Shown here in pieces: positions 8,164 to 16,599 of a stretch of DNA of 32,512 bases. Source of the stretch: an uncultured Acidimicrobiaceae bacterium (GTDB lineage: Bacteria > Actinomycetota > Acidimicrobiia > Acidimicrobiales > SZUA-35); NCBI GenBank assembly GCA_947259095.1, contig CAMYLA010000040.1, positions 7,691 through 40,202 on the forward strand. Reading direction: 5' to 3'. Each line of letters starts with the position of its first letter. The stretch's first letter is position 1. Both the position numbers and the translations under genes were made by a program. The notes beneath the pieces were generated by a model. It had not been told where the DNA came from, did not search any database, and saw only the letters and a program-made list of their open reading frames with translations.

Positions 8164-8272
8164 CCCGATTGCGGGGCGGGACGCGCCGGGAGGGGTGGGG
8201 GAGTGGCCCCCGGGCCGCGTCGGGGGAGAGGAGCCGGCAGGTTGGACCGGGCCCCGGTTTGCGATCGCTACA

Positions 8273-8776
8273 TCACCGGGCCCGGCGGCTGCTGATGACC
8301 CCGGTGTCGAAGCCGGCCAGATGGAGACCGCCGGCGAAACGGGCGTGCTCGATCTTGACGCAACGGTCCATCACCACGTCGAGGCCGCCGGCGTTGGCGA
8401 TGGCGGCCGCCTCATCGCTCCAGATGCCGAGCTGCAACCACAGCACCTTGGCGCCGATGGCCACCGCCTGCTCGGCGATGGCAGGGCAGTCCTCCGGCTT
8501 GCGGAACACGTCGACGATGTCTGGCACCACCGGCAGATCGGCCAGTGACGGAGCGGCCCGGTGGCCGAGGATCTCCGACTCCCGCGGGTTGACCGGGTAG
8601 AGGTCGTAGTTGCAGATCGACGACTTGAGATAGGTCATCACGAAGTTGCTGGCCCGGGCCGGATTGGATGAGGCGCCGACCAGGGCGATCGAGTGGGCAT
8701 CGTCGAGGATGCGTTTCCGCTCCGATGCCCCGGGGGGTGTCCAGGCGGTGGGAGGGCCGGTCGGTAGGTTCGTCAT
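8273..8776 (-). CDS. CoA-binding domain protein (YccU/Rossmann type)
   Basis: The 167-residue protein has the compact Rossmann fold of the CoA-binding_2 family. SIALVGASSNPARASNFVMTYL is the nucleotide-binding loop, DLYPVNPRESEILG the second strand region and VVMDRCVKIEH the conserved C-terminal signature containing Cys. These proteins bind CoA but have no assigned reaction. The ATG overlaps the metY stop as ATGA (8773-8776), so translation is coupled to O-acetylhomoserine sulfhydrylase. The same pairing occurs in other genomes, to my recollection. That suggests a link to sulfur or CoA metabolism, which is inference. Confidence 0.9.
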   Translation of the reverse strand: MTNLPTGPPTAWTPPGASERKRILDDAHSIALVGASSNPARASNFVMTYLKSSICNYDLYPVNPRESEILGHRAAPSLADLPVVPDIVDVFRKPEDCPAIAEQAVAIGAKVLWLQLGIWSDEAAAIANAGGLDVVMDRCVKIEHARFAGGLHLAGFDTGVISSRRAR

Positions 8777-10077
8777 GAAAGCTCCATTGCCGCGCTGAGC
8801 GCTTGATCGAGGTCCCACAGGATGTCTTCCAGATCCTCCAGCCCGACCGACAGCCGGATCATGTCCGGCCCCACCCCGGCCGCCTCCAACTGTTGGTCCG
8901 ACAACTGCTGGTGGGTGGTCGACGCGGGGTGGATCACCAAGGTCCTGGCATCGCCCACATTGGCCAGATGGCTGATCATCTCCAGGCTCTCGATGAATCG
9001 TTGTCCGGCCTTGCGGCCGCCCTTGAGGCCGAAGGTGAAGATGGCGCCCGCCCCCAGGGGCAGGTACTTTGCCGCCAACTCGTGGTACGGCGAGCCGGGC
9101 AGGTCGGCGTGGGCCACCCATGACACCCGGTGGTCACCCTCCAGCCACGCCGCCACCGCCTTGGCGTTCGACACATGATCGTCCATCCGCTGGGGCAGGG
9201 TCTCGATGCCCTGGAGCAGCAGGAAGGCGTTGAACGGCGAAAGGCAGGCGCCGACGTCGCGCAACTGCTCGGAGCGCAGGGCGGTGCAGTAGGCGTACTC
9301 GCCGAAGTTGTCCCACCAGCGGAGATCGTTGTAGCTCGGCACCGGCTCGGTCAGCCGCTGGAAGCGCCCGGAGGCTCCCCAGTCGAAGGTGCCGGCCTCG
9401 GTGACCACCCCGCCGATACTGGTGCCGTGGCCGCCCAGGAACTTGGTGGCGGAGTGGAGCACGATGTCGGCCCCGTATTCCATCGGGCGGCACAGGTAGG
9501 GCGTGGCGAAGGTCGAATCGACCACCAGGGGCACACCGTGGCTGTGGGCGATGTCGGCCAGCGCCTCGAGATCGGCCACCGAACCGGACGGGTTGCCGAT
9601 CACCTCGGTGTACAGCAGTTTCGTCTCGGGTCTGATGGCCTCGGCGAACGCCTCCGGCCGATCGTTGTCGACGAAGGTGGTCTCGACACCGAAGCGCCCG
9701 AGGGTGGTCGACAGCAGCGAGTAGGTCCCGCCGTAGAGGCCGGCCGCGGCCACGATGTGGTCGCCGGCCCCGGCCAGCGTTGTGATGGCCAGGAACTCGG
9801 CCGCCTGGCCGGAAGAGGTTGCCACTGCGCCGATTGCACCCTCGAGTGAGGCCATGCGTTCCTCGAACGCCGCGGTGGTCGGGTTGGAGATCCGGGAGTA
9901 GATCACGCCGTACTTCTGCAGGGCGAAGAGATCGGCTGCGTCCTCGGTGTCCTCGAACACGAAGCTGGTGGACTGGTAGATCGGCACCGCCCGGGCCCCG
10001 GTGGTCGGATCGGGCTGGCCGCCGGCATGGAGCGATCGTGTCCTGAATCCCCATTGCCGGTCACCGGTTGTGTTCAT
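8773..10077 (-). CDS. metY: O-acetylhomoserine sulfhydrylase (aminocarboxypropyltransferase)
   Basis: This PLP enzyme of the Cys/Met metabolism family makes homocysteine from O-acetylhomoserine and sulfide in the cytoplasm. The 434-residue length fits MetY better than the shorter MetB or MetC (about 380-400), and the FRTRSLHAGGQPDPTTGARAVP opening is MetY-like. SATKFLGGHGT places the Schiff-base lysine at Lys212. DSTFATPY, preceding it, contacts the cofactor, and YSRISNPT is the phosphate-binding loop. I chose ATG 10077 over upstream ATG 10086 because a TCTAAT -10-like hexamer ends 7 bases before it. The stop overlaps the CoA-binding gene by 4 bases. No SAM or T-box riboswitch is visible in the short upstream gap. 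Confidence 0.93.
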   Translation of the reverse strand: MNTTGDRQWGFRTRSLHAGGQPDPTTGARAVPIYQSTSFVFEDTEDAADLFALQKYGVIYSRISNPTTAAFEERMASLEGAIGAVATSSGQAAEFLAITTLAGAGDHIVAAAGLYGGTYSLLSTTLGRFGVETTFVDNDRPEAFAEAIRPETKLLYTEVIGNPSGSVADLEALADIAHSHGVPLVVDSTFATPYLCRPMEYGADIVLHSATKFLGGHGTSIGGVVTEAGTFDWGASGRFQRLTEPVPSYNDLRWWDNFGEYAYCTALRSEQLRDVGACLSPFNAFLLLQGIETLPQRMDDHVSNAKAVAAWLEGDHRVSWVAHADLPGSPYHELAAKYLPLGAGAIFTFGLKGGRKAGQRFIESLEMISHLANVGDARTLVIHPASTTHQQLSDQQLEAAGVGPDMIRLSVGLEDLEDILWDLDQALSAAMELS

Positions 10078-10084
10078 TCGACCC

Positions 10085-10090
10085 ATTAGA
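10085..10090 (-). promoter_or_regulatory. -10 box TCTAAT, leaderless start of metY
   Basis: TCTAAT on the minus strand differs from TATAAT at one base and ends 7 bases before the chosen ATG. Confidence 0.4.
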
Positions 10091-10167
10091 CCAGACCGCC
10101 GCGCCACCCGTCGAACGTTCGGCGACGGGAGCTCGATCGGCGAACTCACCCCGCAGGCGAACAGGCT

Positions 10168-10575
10168 TCAGAACCACCCGTCGGAGGTTGCGGCCAACAG
10201 CGCCAGGACGAGCAGCACCCCGTTGCGGATCAGGTGGCGGGCCGACACCGGAGTGGCCGACGACCCGCCGAAGCAGGCGCAGCTGGCGACCCGGCCGGAC
10301 CGAAGCACCAACGCCAGGTTGGTGGTGAAGGCGCTCAACAGGGCGAACGACACCACCCCGCCCCAGCCCGGGGCGACGACCAGGACCGCTGCGGTTGCCA
10401 GCTCCATCACCGGCACCGCCGTGGCCCACAGCTCCGGCCGGGGCAGGCCGAGGGAGGCGAAGTCGGTGGCGGTTGCGGCCCGATCCCGGAGCTTGGCCAC
10501 CGCTGCCACCGCAAAGACCAGCGCCAGGACGAGTGCGGCGGCGATGGCGGCAACGCCGGAAATCGAGCCGGTCAT
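10168..10575 (-). CDS. MauE/DoxX-like membrane protein
   Basis: The 135-residue product is mostly hydrophobic, with four predicted membrane helices. After the third comes SCACFGG, the CxCFG motif of MauE-type proteins, which are needed in methylotrophs for disulfide formation in methylamine dehydrogenase and belong to the wider DoxX-like group. No mauA, mauB or mauD gene is in the window, so the partner is unknown and a general role in redox or disulfide chemistry is only inferred. The frame is open to 10731, but TACCGT ends 7 bases before the ATG at 10575, and the membrane protein begins only there. It is transcribed divergently from the small gene at 10698. Confidence 0.8.
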   Translation of the reverse strand: MTGSISGVAAIAAALVLALVFAVAAVAKLRDRAATATDFASLGLPRPELWATAVPVMELATAAVLVVAPGWGGVVSFALLSAFTTNLALVLRSGRVASCACFGGSSATPVSARHLIRNGVLLVLALLAATSDGWF

Positions 10576-10582
10576 TTCCGGA

Positions 10583-10588
10583 ACGGTA
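10583..10588 (-). promoter_or_regulatory. -10 box TACCGT, leaderless start of the MauE-like gene
   Basis: TACCGT on the minus strand ends 7 bases before the ATG at 10575. The same hexamer with the same 7-base gap precedes the 5'-nucleotidase gene. Confidence 0.5.
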
Positions 10589-10697
10589 CCAAGCGGCCTA
10601 CCGTCCTCAGGGTCCGACGGCTCTGTGGCCGGCGAGTTTGTGGGCAACCTCTCCTCTGGTTCTTCCATCGTGGGGTCGCAGGTGGCAACATGGTGTG

Positions 10698-10937
10698 GTG
10701 ATTGCATCCCTGATCGAGCAATATCGAGCAAACATTCACGGTCAACTCAGCGACAAGCGCCGAGTGATCGATCACCTCCTGGATGTTCGCCTGGCCGCCG
10801 CCGACCGACCGGCGGTCATCGCCGAGATCGACCGCCTGCTCGCCGACGTGCCGGGCCTCACCACGGTCGACAACGTGTGGTGGGCCAAGGCCCTCGACGA
10901 TCTCGACCGGGTGCTCAGCGCCGTTCCGGCGGGCTGA
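10698..10937 (+). CDS. Small helical protein, unknown
   Basis: The 79-residue product starts at a GTG and is mostly amphipathic helix with an acidic, Leu-rich second half and a WWAKALDDLDRVL end. I recognise no family. No ATG is available in frame. GTG at 10698 is suggested by CAACAT ending 6 bases upstream, with AGGTGG further upstream as an alternative ribosome binding site for GTG 10695. It is divergent from the MauE-like gene and ends 16 bases before the convergent 5'-nucleotidase gene. Third-position GC bias and a plausible soluble composition favour a real gene, but the evidence is modest. Confidence 0.5.
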   Translation: MIASLIEQYRANIHGQLSDKRRVIDHLLDVRLAAADRPAVIAEIDRLLADVPGLTTVDNVWWAKALDDLDRVLSAVPAG

Positions 10938-10953
10938 GAGAGGGGCCGGAGGT

Positions 10954-11601
10954 TCAGCCGGTACCCCGCCGGCGGTCGAGCCGGTCCGATCCGGCGTCGA
11001 TACCCGGCAATTGGGGCTGGATCGCCCCCTTCCTGGCCGCAAGATCGGCCACCAGTTCCTCGACCTCGGCCCAGGTGTGGGCCCGTAGCCCGTCGAGGCC
11101 GCGGTTGTATGGCTGGTCGAAGATGATCACCGAGTTCCCGGCCTCCCGCAGGGCCGTGATGTTGTGGGGTGCATCGTCGATGTACGCATCGGCTTCGACC
11201 TGGGGCTTGGCGCCGAGGAAGCAGATGTCGCGGTAGGGGATGCGATGCTCGTCGAGCCAGGCCACGGTGTCGGAGACCGCGGCGGCGTGGCCCCAGTTGG
11301 TGTAGAGCCGGTGGGTGATGATGCGGATCCAGGCCCCGAGGTCGGAAAGCCGCCAGAGGGCATCGGCGCATCCCTCGATCGTCGGCAGGTGGCGAAGCAG
11401 CCGTTTCTCGGTGACCGCCAGCTTGTGGAGCCGCAGGTACTCGGTGTCGTCGAGACCCCAGCTCTCGAAACCCCAGCTCGTCGGCATGGCCAGGCTGTCC
11501 GGGTCGACACCCCGATCGGCGGCCACGACCTCTCGAAAACCACCGTTGTAGTCGGCGCAGACACCGTCCAGATCGACCCCCAAAACGAACCCCGAGTTCA
11601 C
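10954..11601 (-). CDS. HAD-family 5'(3')-deoxyribonucleotidase-like protein (NT5C type)
   Basis: The 215-residue HAD phosphatase has motif I GVDLDGVCADY with the nucleophile and general acid Asp10 and Asp12. Motif II is ITHR, and DAYIDDAPHNI contains the metal-binding acidic pair of motif IV. The arrangement matches the cytosolic 5'-nucleotidase NT5C group, which dephosphorylates (deoxy)nucleoside monophosphates. The start is GTG, chosen because TACCGT ends exactly 7 bases before it. The frame stays open far upstream across the opposite strand of purL, which is a high-GC artefact. It is divergent from the purine cluster, so a role in nucleotide balance is plausible but inferred. The C-terminal 20 residues are Arg/Asp-rich and not conserved. 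Confidence 0.85.
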   Translation of the reverse strand: MNSGFVLGVDLDGVCADYNGGFREVVAADRGVDPDSLAMPTSWGFESWGLDDTEYLRLHKLAVTEKRLLRHLPTIEGCADALWRLSDLGAWIRIITHRLYTNWGHAAAVSDTVAWLDEHRIPYRDICFLGAKPQVEADAYIDDAPHNITALREAGNSVIIFDQPYNRGLDGLRAHTWAEVEELVADLAARKGAIQPQLPGIDAGSDRLDRRRGTG

Positions 11602-11608
11602 CGCCACG

Positions 11609-11614
11609 ACGGTA
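11609..11614 (-). promoter_or_regulatory. -10 box TACCGT, leaderless start of the 5'-nucleotidase gene
   Basis: TACCGT on the minus strand ends 7 bases before the GTG at 11601, fixing that start within a much longer open frame. Confidence 0.5.
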
Positions 11615-11657
11615 CCCGCTGCGTGGCAAACCCGGCCCGAACAGGGGCCTTGGGTTT

Positions 11658-11663
11658 TACAAT
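11658..11663 (+). promoter_or_regulatory. Candidate -10 box TACAAT of the purine cluster
   Basis: TACAAT sits in the AT-richest stretch of the area (about 11651-11672) and is the best -10 match near purL. It would start transcription near 11670 and leave a leader of about 40 bases before the ATG at 11710. I see no clear -35 box, no PurR-like operator and no purine riboswitch. Confidence 0.45.
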
Positions 11664-11709
11664 TGGTAAAAAGGGGGCCGAATCTGCCACGCCCGGGCCC
11701 GGATCCGAC

Positions 11710-14574
11710 ATGCTGTTCGGCGTGGGGACTGCGAGCGATTTTGCCATTGTCGTCGGCCCCGGCACCGTCGATGCCGGGCCGGACGGGCCGGCGGTCAAAG
11801 CCGGGTTGTTCGGTATCGAGGTCGACCAGATCGTGGCCTACCGGGTCTTCCACCTCCGAGGCGACCTCGACCGCGACCAGATCGAGGATCTCATGGCCCG
11901 GCTCCTCGTCGACCCGGTGGAGCAGTGGTGGATGTATCGCCAGGAACATCGGCCCCCGGCCGGTCACGGCCGGGTTGCGATCGTCGAAACCGGGCTCCGG
12001 CCGGGGGTCACCGATCGGGAGGGCGCCGAGTTGGTTCGGGCCGCAGCCGAGCTCGATGTGCCGTTGGATGCGGCCACGGTGGCCACCCGCTGGATGATCT
12101 ACGGCGGCCTCGACGCCGGGCAGGTGAAACAACTGGCAGACCGGGTGCTGCACAACGCGGTGATCGAGCGCTGGGCCATCGATGAGCTGGGCCCGGCTCA
12201 CGCCGACCTCCACGCCTCGGTCGTGCCCACCGCCACCATCCCCATCGGCGGGCTCGACCACGAGGGTCTGGCCGAGATCAGTCGGAGCCGGCGTCTCGGT
12301 CTCACCGCGGAGGAGATGGGGGCCATACGGAAGTGGTTTGCCTCCGAGGGTCGGGAGCCGACCGACGGCGAGCTGGAGACGCTGGCCCAGACCTGGAGTG
12401 AGCATTGCTCCCACAAGACGTTCCGGGCGCTGATCAACACCCCGGACGGCACGATCGACGGTCTGCTCGACACCTACCTGCGGGGGGCCACCAACACCAT
12501 CGACGCCCCCTGGGTGGAGAGCGCCTTCGTCGACAACGCCGGGATCGTCAACTACGACGACCGCTTCGATCTGGCCATCAAGGCCGAGACCCACAATCAT
12601 CCGTCGGCCCTCGAGCCCTTCGGCGGGGCCAACACCGGCGTCGGCGGCGTGGTCCGCGACATCCTGGGCGTGTCGGCGAAACCGATCGCCATCACCGACG
12701 TGTTGTGCTTCGGCCCCGAGGACCTCCCGGCGGACGACCTGCCAACCGGTGTACTCCATCCTCTCCGGGTCCGATCGGGGGTCATCGCCGGCGTTGGCGA
12801 TTACGGCAACAAGATCGGCGTGCCGAACCTGGCCGGCGCCATCTTCCACGACCCGAGCTACACCACGACCCCACTGGTCTTCGCCGGCTGCCTCGGCATG
12901 CTGCCGAAGGGCTCCAATCCCACAACCGCCGTTGCCGGCGATTTTGTGGTCGTGCTCGGTGGTGCGGTCGGTCGTGACGGTGTCGGCGGGGCGACCTTCT
13001 CCTCCCAGTCGATGGGGGTGGAGACGGCCGAAGTGGCAGGATCGTCGGTCCAGATCGGCGATCCGGTGGTCGAGAAGGGTCTCATCGATCTGGTGGTGGC
13101 GGCCCGGGATGCCGAGCTGTACCACGCCATCACGGACTGTGGGGCCGGCGGCCTGTCCTCGGCGGTCGGCGAGATGGCCGAGAGCCTGGGAGCCCAGGTC
13201 GATTTGGCCAAGGTGCCGCGTAAGTATCCCGGGTTGTCGCCGTGGGAGGTGTGGCTGTCCGAGGCCCAGGAACGCATGGTGATGGCGGTCCCCGATCCGG
13301 TTCCGCTGCTGGCCCTTGCCGCCCAATGGCAGGTCGAGGCTACGGTCATCGGCTGGTTCACCGGCGACGGCCGGCTCCTGGTGCTCAACGGCGAGGAGCA
13401 GGTCATCGACCTCGACTGCCGTTTCCTCCACGACGGCCGGCCCCGGCTCGAGCTCGACGCGGTGACGGTCGACAGCGCCCGCCAGCCCCGCCACCCGGTG
13501 GAAACCGTCGGCGAGGACGTCGAGCCGGTCGAGGCGCTCAAGGCCCTGCTCTCACATCCCTCGTTGCGCTCGAACGAATCGGTCATCCGAACCTACGACC
13601 ACGAGGTCCTCGGTGGCACCGTGATCCGGCCCTATGACGGCGTGGAGATGGACGGTCCGGCCGACGGCACGGTGATCGTCCCGCCCGGCACCGAGGACGT
13701 CGAGCCGTTGCGTGGGGTCGCCATCGGGATCGGTGCCGCCATGCTGATCGGGCGGTTCGACTGCGGTTCGATGGCCTGGGCCGCGGTGGACGAGGCGGTG
13801 CGCAACGTCGTGGTGGCAGGGGCAGACCCCGACCGGTTGTCGTTGCTCGACAACTTCGCCTGGGGCAACCCGACCGACCCCGAGACGCTGGGCAGGCTCG
13901 TCGCCGCCTGCCGGGGCTGCCACGACGCCGCCATCGGCTACGGGGCCCCCTTCGTGTCCGGCAAGGACTCCCTCTTCAACGAGTTCGTCGGTCCCGACGG
14001 CGTCGCCGACCCGGTCACCCCCACACTGATCATCACCGCGGTTGGCGCGGTCGACGACGTCACAACCATCCCCGCAGTGGGACTGTCGACGCCGGGGAAC
14101 GACGTCTGGCTGGTCGGTCCCGCCACCGGTGCCCTCGGCGGGAGTTATCTCGACGAGGTGACGGGAGGCGATCGGGGAGGCCATGTCCCCGAGCCCGATC
14201 CCGAGGCGGTCACCCGGCACCGAGATGTTCACCGGGCCATCCGCTCCGGCATGGTGGTGAGCGCCCACGACATTGCAGAAGGGGGCCTGGCCACCGCAGC
14301 GGCGGAGTGGGCCTTCGCCGGCCGCCGTGGTCTGTCGATCACCCTGGCCGAGCGGCACAGCCCCTATGAGCTGTTCGGCGAGGGGCTCGGCCGATACCTG
14401 CTGGAGATCCGACCGGAAGACGCCGATCAGCTGGCCGAGACCGTACCGTCCGCAGTGCGGATCGGCTGGATCACCGAGGACGACCGGCTGCGGATCGGCA
14501 TCGAACTGGACATCAGCCTCGAAGAGATCGGCCGAGCGTTCCAATCGTCGGCCTTCGGTGAGGTGCGGCCATGA
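11710..14574 (+). CDS. purL: FGAM synthase PurL with two fused N-terminal PurS-like domains
   Basis: The product catalyses step 4 of IMP synthesis, FGAR + Gln + ATP to FGAM, together with PurQ. It has 954 residues against about 740 for small PurL. Residues 11-76 and 88-160 read as two PurS-like repeats. Each has a beta start, a PGTVDAG or RPGVTD turn, a helix, and an ending of the form LL-x-DPVEQW or VL-x-NAVIERW, like the LLaNPVIEdy end of free PurS. PurL proper follows, with the WSEHC motif at 229-233 and ETHNHPSALEPFGGANTG from 293, then two AIRS-like halves. No glutaminase domain is present because purQ follows, overlapping as ATGA. The start is uncertain: ATG 11710 lacks a good ribosome binding site, and GTG 11722 is possible. 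No separate purS is present. Confidence 0.92.
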   Translation: MLFGVGTASDFAIVVGPGTVDAGPDGPAVKAGLFGIEVDQIVAYRVFHLRGDLDRDQIEDLMARLLVDPVEQWWMYRQEHRPPAGHGRVAIVETGLRPGVTDREGAELVRAAAELDVPLDAATVATRWMIYGGLDAGQVKQLADRVLHNAVIERWAIDELGPAHADLHASVVPTATIPIGGLDHEGLAEISRSRRLGLTAEEMGAIRKWFASEGREPTDGELETLAQTWSEHCSHKTFRALINTPDGTIDGLLDTYLRGATNTIDAPWVESAFVDNAGIVNYDDRFDLAIKAETHNHPSALEPFGGANTGVGGVVRDILGVSAKPIAITDVLCFGPEDLPADDLPTGVLHPLRVRSGVIAGVGDYGNKIGVPNLAGAIFHDPSYTTTPLVFAGCLGMLPKGSNPTTAVAGDFVVVLGGAVGRDGVGGATFSSQSMGVETAEVAGSSVQIGDPVVEKGLIDLVVAARDAELYHAITDCGAGGLSSAVGEMAESLGAQVDLAKVPRKYPGLSPWEVWLSEAQERMVMAVPDPVPLLALAAQWQVEATVIGWFTGDGRLLVLNGEEQVIDLDCRFLHDGRPRLELDAVTVDSARQPRHPVETVGEDVEPVEALKALLSHPSLRSNESVIRTYDHEVLGGTVIRPYDGVEMDGPADGTVIVPPGTEDVEPLRGVAIGIGAAMLIGRFDCGSMAWAAVDEAVRNVVVAGADPDRLSLLDNFAWGNPTDPETLGRLVAACRGCHDAAIGYGAPFVSGKDSLFNEFVGPDGVADPVTPTLIITAVGAVDDVTTIPAVGLSTPGNDVWLVGPATGALGGSYLDEVTGGDRGGHVPEPDPEAVTRHRDVHRAIRSGMVVSAHDIAEGGLATAAAEWAFAGRRGLSITLAERHSPYELFGEGLGRYLLEIRPEDADQLAETVPSAVRIGWITEDDRLRIGIELDISLEEIGRAFQSSAFGEVRP

Positions 14575-15539
14575 GCGATGCACCGCAACAGGACGAGCCC
14601 ATCGAAGCCGACGGTGGTGCAGGTGGTGGTGCAGGTGAAGGTGATGGTGTCGACCAGACCGGTGCCACCGCACAGCAGGTGAACCCCAATGGCGGGCCGG
14701 CGTCTGGCGGAGCCAGGCCCACCGTGCTCATCCCGGTCGCCCCCGGCACCAACCGGAACGAAGAATTGGCCGTGGCGTTCCGGGCCGCCGGAGCCGAGGT
14801 CAACCAGGTCCCGCTGCAACTGCTCCGCAGCGGCGAGGTGAAGCTGGTCGACCACCAGTTGCTGGCCCTGCCCGGCGGCTTTTCCTACGGCGATGCGCTG
14901 GGGGCTGGTCGCCTCCTCGGTCTCGATCTCAGCGGCTGGTTCGCCGATCAACTCCAGGAGGCCCACGACCGGGAGATGCCGATCATCGGCATCTGCAACG
15001 GGTTCCAGGCCCTGGTCCGAGCCGGATTGCTCCCCGGCGACGTCGAACCCTCCCGATCCTCCGGTCCGGGCCTGCGGCCAACCGGTGCGGCCGGGATCGC
15101 CGGTGAGGTGGCGGCCACACTGGCCGCAAACGCCAACGGGCGATTCGAGTGCCGTTGGGTCCACCTTGCCACCGGTGCCCGCCATTCGCCGTGGATGGCC
15201 GACCTGGCCGATGTCTCGACCACGGTCCGCTGTCCCGTGGCCCATGGCGAGGGGCGGTTCGTGGCAACAGACGTTGCCGCCATCGAGTCCGCCGACCTGG
15301 TGGCCTTCCGCTACTGCGACGCCGACGGCGCCGCGGCCCACGGTGCCTATCCGGTGAACCCCAACGGATCCGATGCCGACATCGCCGGCATCGTTGACCC
15401 GTCCGGCCTGGTCCTGGGCTTGATGCCCCACCCAGAAGACCACGTGTTCGCCCGCCAGGACCCCCGCTGGCGACAGGACCTCGGCGGCCGCTGCCTGCCG
15501 CTGTTCGCGGCCGGTGTCCGGGCCGTTCGCCACGGTTGA
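14571..15539 (+). CDS. purQ: FGAM synthase glutaminase subunit PurQ with an N-terminal extension
   Basis: This class I glutamine amidotransferase supplies ammonia to PurL. The nucleophile is Cys142 in GICNGFQ, with the rest of the triad in MPHPED (His287, Glu289). GGFSYGDALGAGRLLG is the usual PurQ strand-loop. At 322 residues it is about 90 longer than typical PurQ. The first 48 residues are a Gly/Ala/Glu/Asp-rich, apparently disordered extension, and further length sits in the region 160-200. Translation is probably coupled to purL, since its ATG overlaps the purL stop by 4 bases. That overlap supports the distal start. If it is wrong, the true start lies near residue 45, where the conserved fold begins. 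Confidence 0.93.
   Translation: MSDAPQQDEPIEADGGAGGGAGEGDGVDQTGATAQQVNPNGGPASGGARPTVLIPVAPGTNRNEELAVAFRAAGAEVNQVPLQLLRSGEVKLVDHQLLALPGGFSYGDALGAGRLLGLDLSGWFADQLQEAHDREMPIIGICNGFQALVRAGLLPGDVEPSRSSGPGLRPTGAAGIAGEVAATLAANANGRFECRWVHLATGARHSPWMADLADVSTTVRCPVAHGEGRFVATDVAAIESADLVAFRYCDADGAAAHGAYPVNPNGSDADIAGIVDPSGLVLGLMPHPEDHVFARQDPRWRQDLGGRCLPLFAAGVRAVRHG
14612..14650 (+). repeat. GGT-rich simple repeat in the 5' end of purQ
   Basis: Units of ggtggtgca and variants (ggtgaa, ggtgat) repeat about five times and encode the Gly-Ala-Gly-Glu-Gly-Asp stretch of the PurQ extension. Slippage here would alter only the non-conserved N terminus or shift the frame. Confidence 0.6.
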
Positions 15540-15625
15540 CCCGACGTGTCGATCGACCCCACCGGGGTCGGCTTACTTTTTGTTCAACTTGGCCGAGGGT
15601 CGCCCGCACCCGGACCGGGCTTGGC

Positions 15626-15631
15626 CATGAT
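15626..15631 (+). promoter_or_regulatory. Possible -10 box CATGAT before purC
   Basis: CATGAT ends 6 bases before the GTG at 15638. The 98-base purQ-purC gap also holds an AT-richer stretch near 15573-15591, so an internal promoter is plausible. The first base departs from TAnnnT. Confidence 0.3.
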
Positions 15632-15637
15632 GGGGTG

Positions 15638-16594
15638 GTGGGACCAGACCGTACGTTGTCGACCGTCGAGTTGGACCTGGAGGGCCGGACCTCCGGCAAA
15701 GTTCGGGAGGCCTGGCCGTTACCGGATGGCCGCCGGTTGCTGGTCACCACCGACCGGCTCAGCGCGTTCGATCGCATCATCGGCACCGTGCCGAACAAGG
15801 GCCAGGTCCTCAACCAGCTCGCGGCCTGGTGGTTCGCCAAGACCTCCGACATCGTGGCCAACCATGTGATCGAGGTCCCCGATCCAAACGCCCTCATCGC
15901 CGTCGACGCCGACCCGCTACCGGTCGAGGTGGTCGTCCGAGGCCGCCTGACCGGCAGCACCTCCACCTCGCTGTTGCCCCGCTACCAGGCCGGCGAACGG
16001 CTGTTGTACGGCCACCAACTCCCGGACGGCCTGACCCCCCACGGGCCGTTGGGCCAGCCGCTCATCACCCCGACCACCAAGGCCGAACAGGGTGAGCACG
16101 ACCAGCCGGTCACCAGCGACGAGGTGGTCGAACTGGGGCTGGTGGAGCCGGGCCTCTGGGCCCAGGTCCAGAAGGTGGCGATCGAGCTCTTTGTCAGGGG
16201 TGAGCAGCTGGCGGCCGATGCCGGCTTCGTTCTGGCCGACACCAAATACGAGTTCGGTCTCGGCCCCGACGGCGAGCTGCTGCTGATCGACGAGGTCCAC
16301 ACCCCGGATTCGTCACGGTTCTGGGCGGTCGACTCGTTGGAGGAACGGCTGAGGTCCGGCCGGTCGCCGGAGAGCTTCGACAAGGAACCGGTCCGGCTGG
16401 CCCTCAAGGAGATCGGCTACACCGGTGATGGCGAACCCCCATCGCTGCCGGACGAGGTCTGGGAAGAGACGTCGGCCCGCTACATCCAGCTCTACGAATC
16501 GCTGACCGGGTCGAGGTTCGAACCCGGGGCCCAACCGGCAGACCAGCGGCTCCAAGCCAACCTGGCCGCAACGCTGGCCGGCGGCGAGGGCTGA
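15638..16594 (+). CDS. purC: SAICAR synthetase
   Basis: The product catalyses step 7 of IMP synthesis, joining CAIR and aspartate with ATP to give SAICAR. The 318-residue length and [26 protein letters not shown] opening match the longer Ade1-like Pur[13 protein letters not shown] spacing appears as [23 protein letters not shown] is the nucleotide-binding segment, and DTKYEFG followed by [14 protein letters not shown] is the family signature. The frame has no ATG nearby. GTG 15638 is chosen because CATGAT ends 6 bases before it, and GTG 15635 or TTG 15653 remain possible. purE follows after only 5 bases, the order found in the fused animal enzyme PAICS. Confidence 0.93.
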   Translation: MGPDRTLSTVELDLEGRTSGKVREAWPLPDGRRLLVTTDRLSAFDRIIGTVPNKGQVLNQLAAWWFAKTSDIVANHVIEVPDPNALIAVDADPLPVEVVVRGRLTGSTSTSLLPRYQAGERLLYGHQLPDGLTPHGPLGQPLITPTTKAEQGEHDQPVTSDEVVELGLVEPGLWAQVQKVAIELFVRGEQLAADAGFVLADTKYEFGLGPDGELLLIDEVHTPDSSRFWAVDSLEERLRSGRSPESFDKEPVRLALKEIGYTGDGEPPSLPDEVWEETSARYIQLYESLTGSRFEPGAQPADQRLQANLAATLAGGEG

Positions 16595-16599
16595 GGGCG

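Noticed and set aside
6006..8600. An 864-codon open frame on the plus strand
   Set aside because: It lies opposite the helicase-associated gene and part of the CoA-binding gene. Its composition is Gly/Arg/His-rich and no fold signature is present.
10078..10167. Possible SAM riboswitch upstream of metY
   Set aside because: The gap is only 90 bases, shows no SAM-riboswitch core, and the -10 box next to the ATG leaves no leader to hold one.
11602..13494. Upstream extension of the 5'-nucleotidase frame across purL on the opposite strand
   Set aside because: The HAD domain begins immediately after GTG 11601, and the TACCGT box lies just before it. The extension has no domain character.
16505..16535. 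GGTTCGAACCC, resembling a tRNA T-arm
   Set aside because: It lies inside the conserved purC reading frame. No acceptor, D-arm or anticodon stem can be formed around it. A similar GGTTCGAAC at about 26572 inside the MFS gene fails for the same reason.
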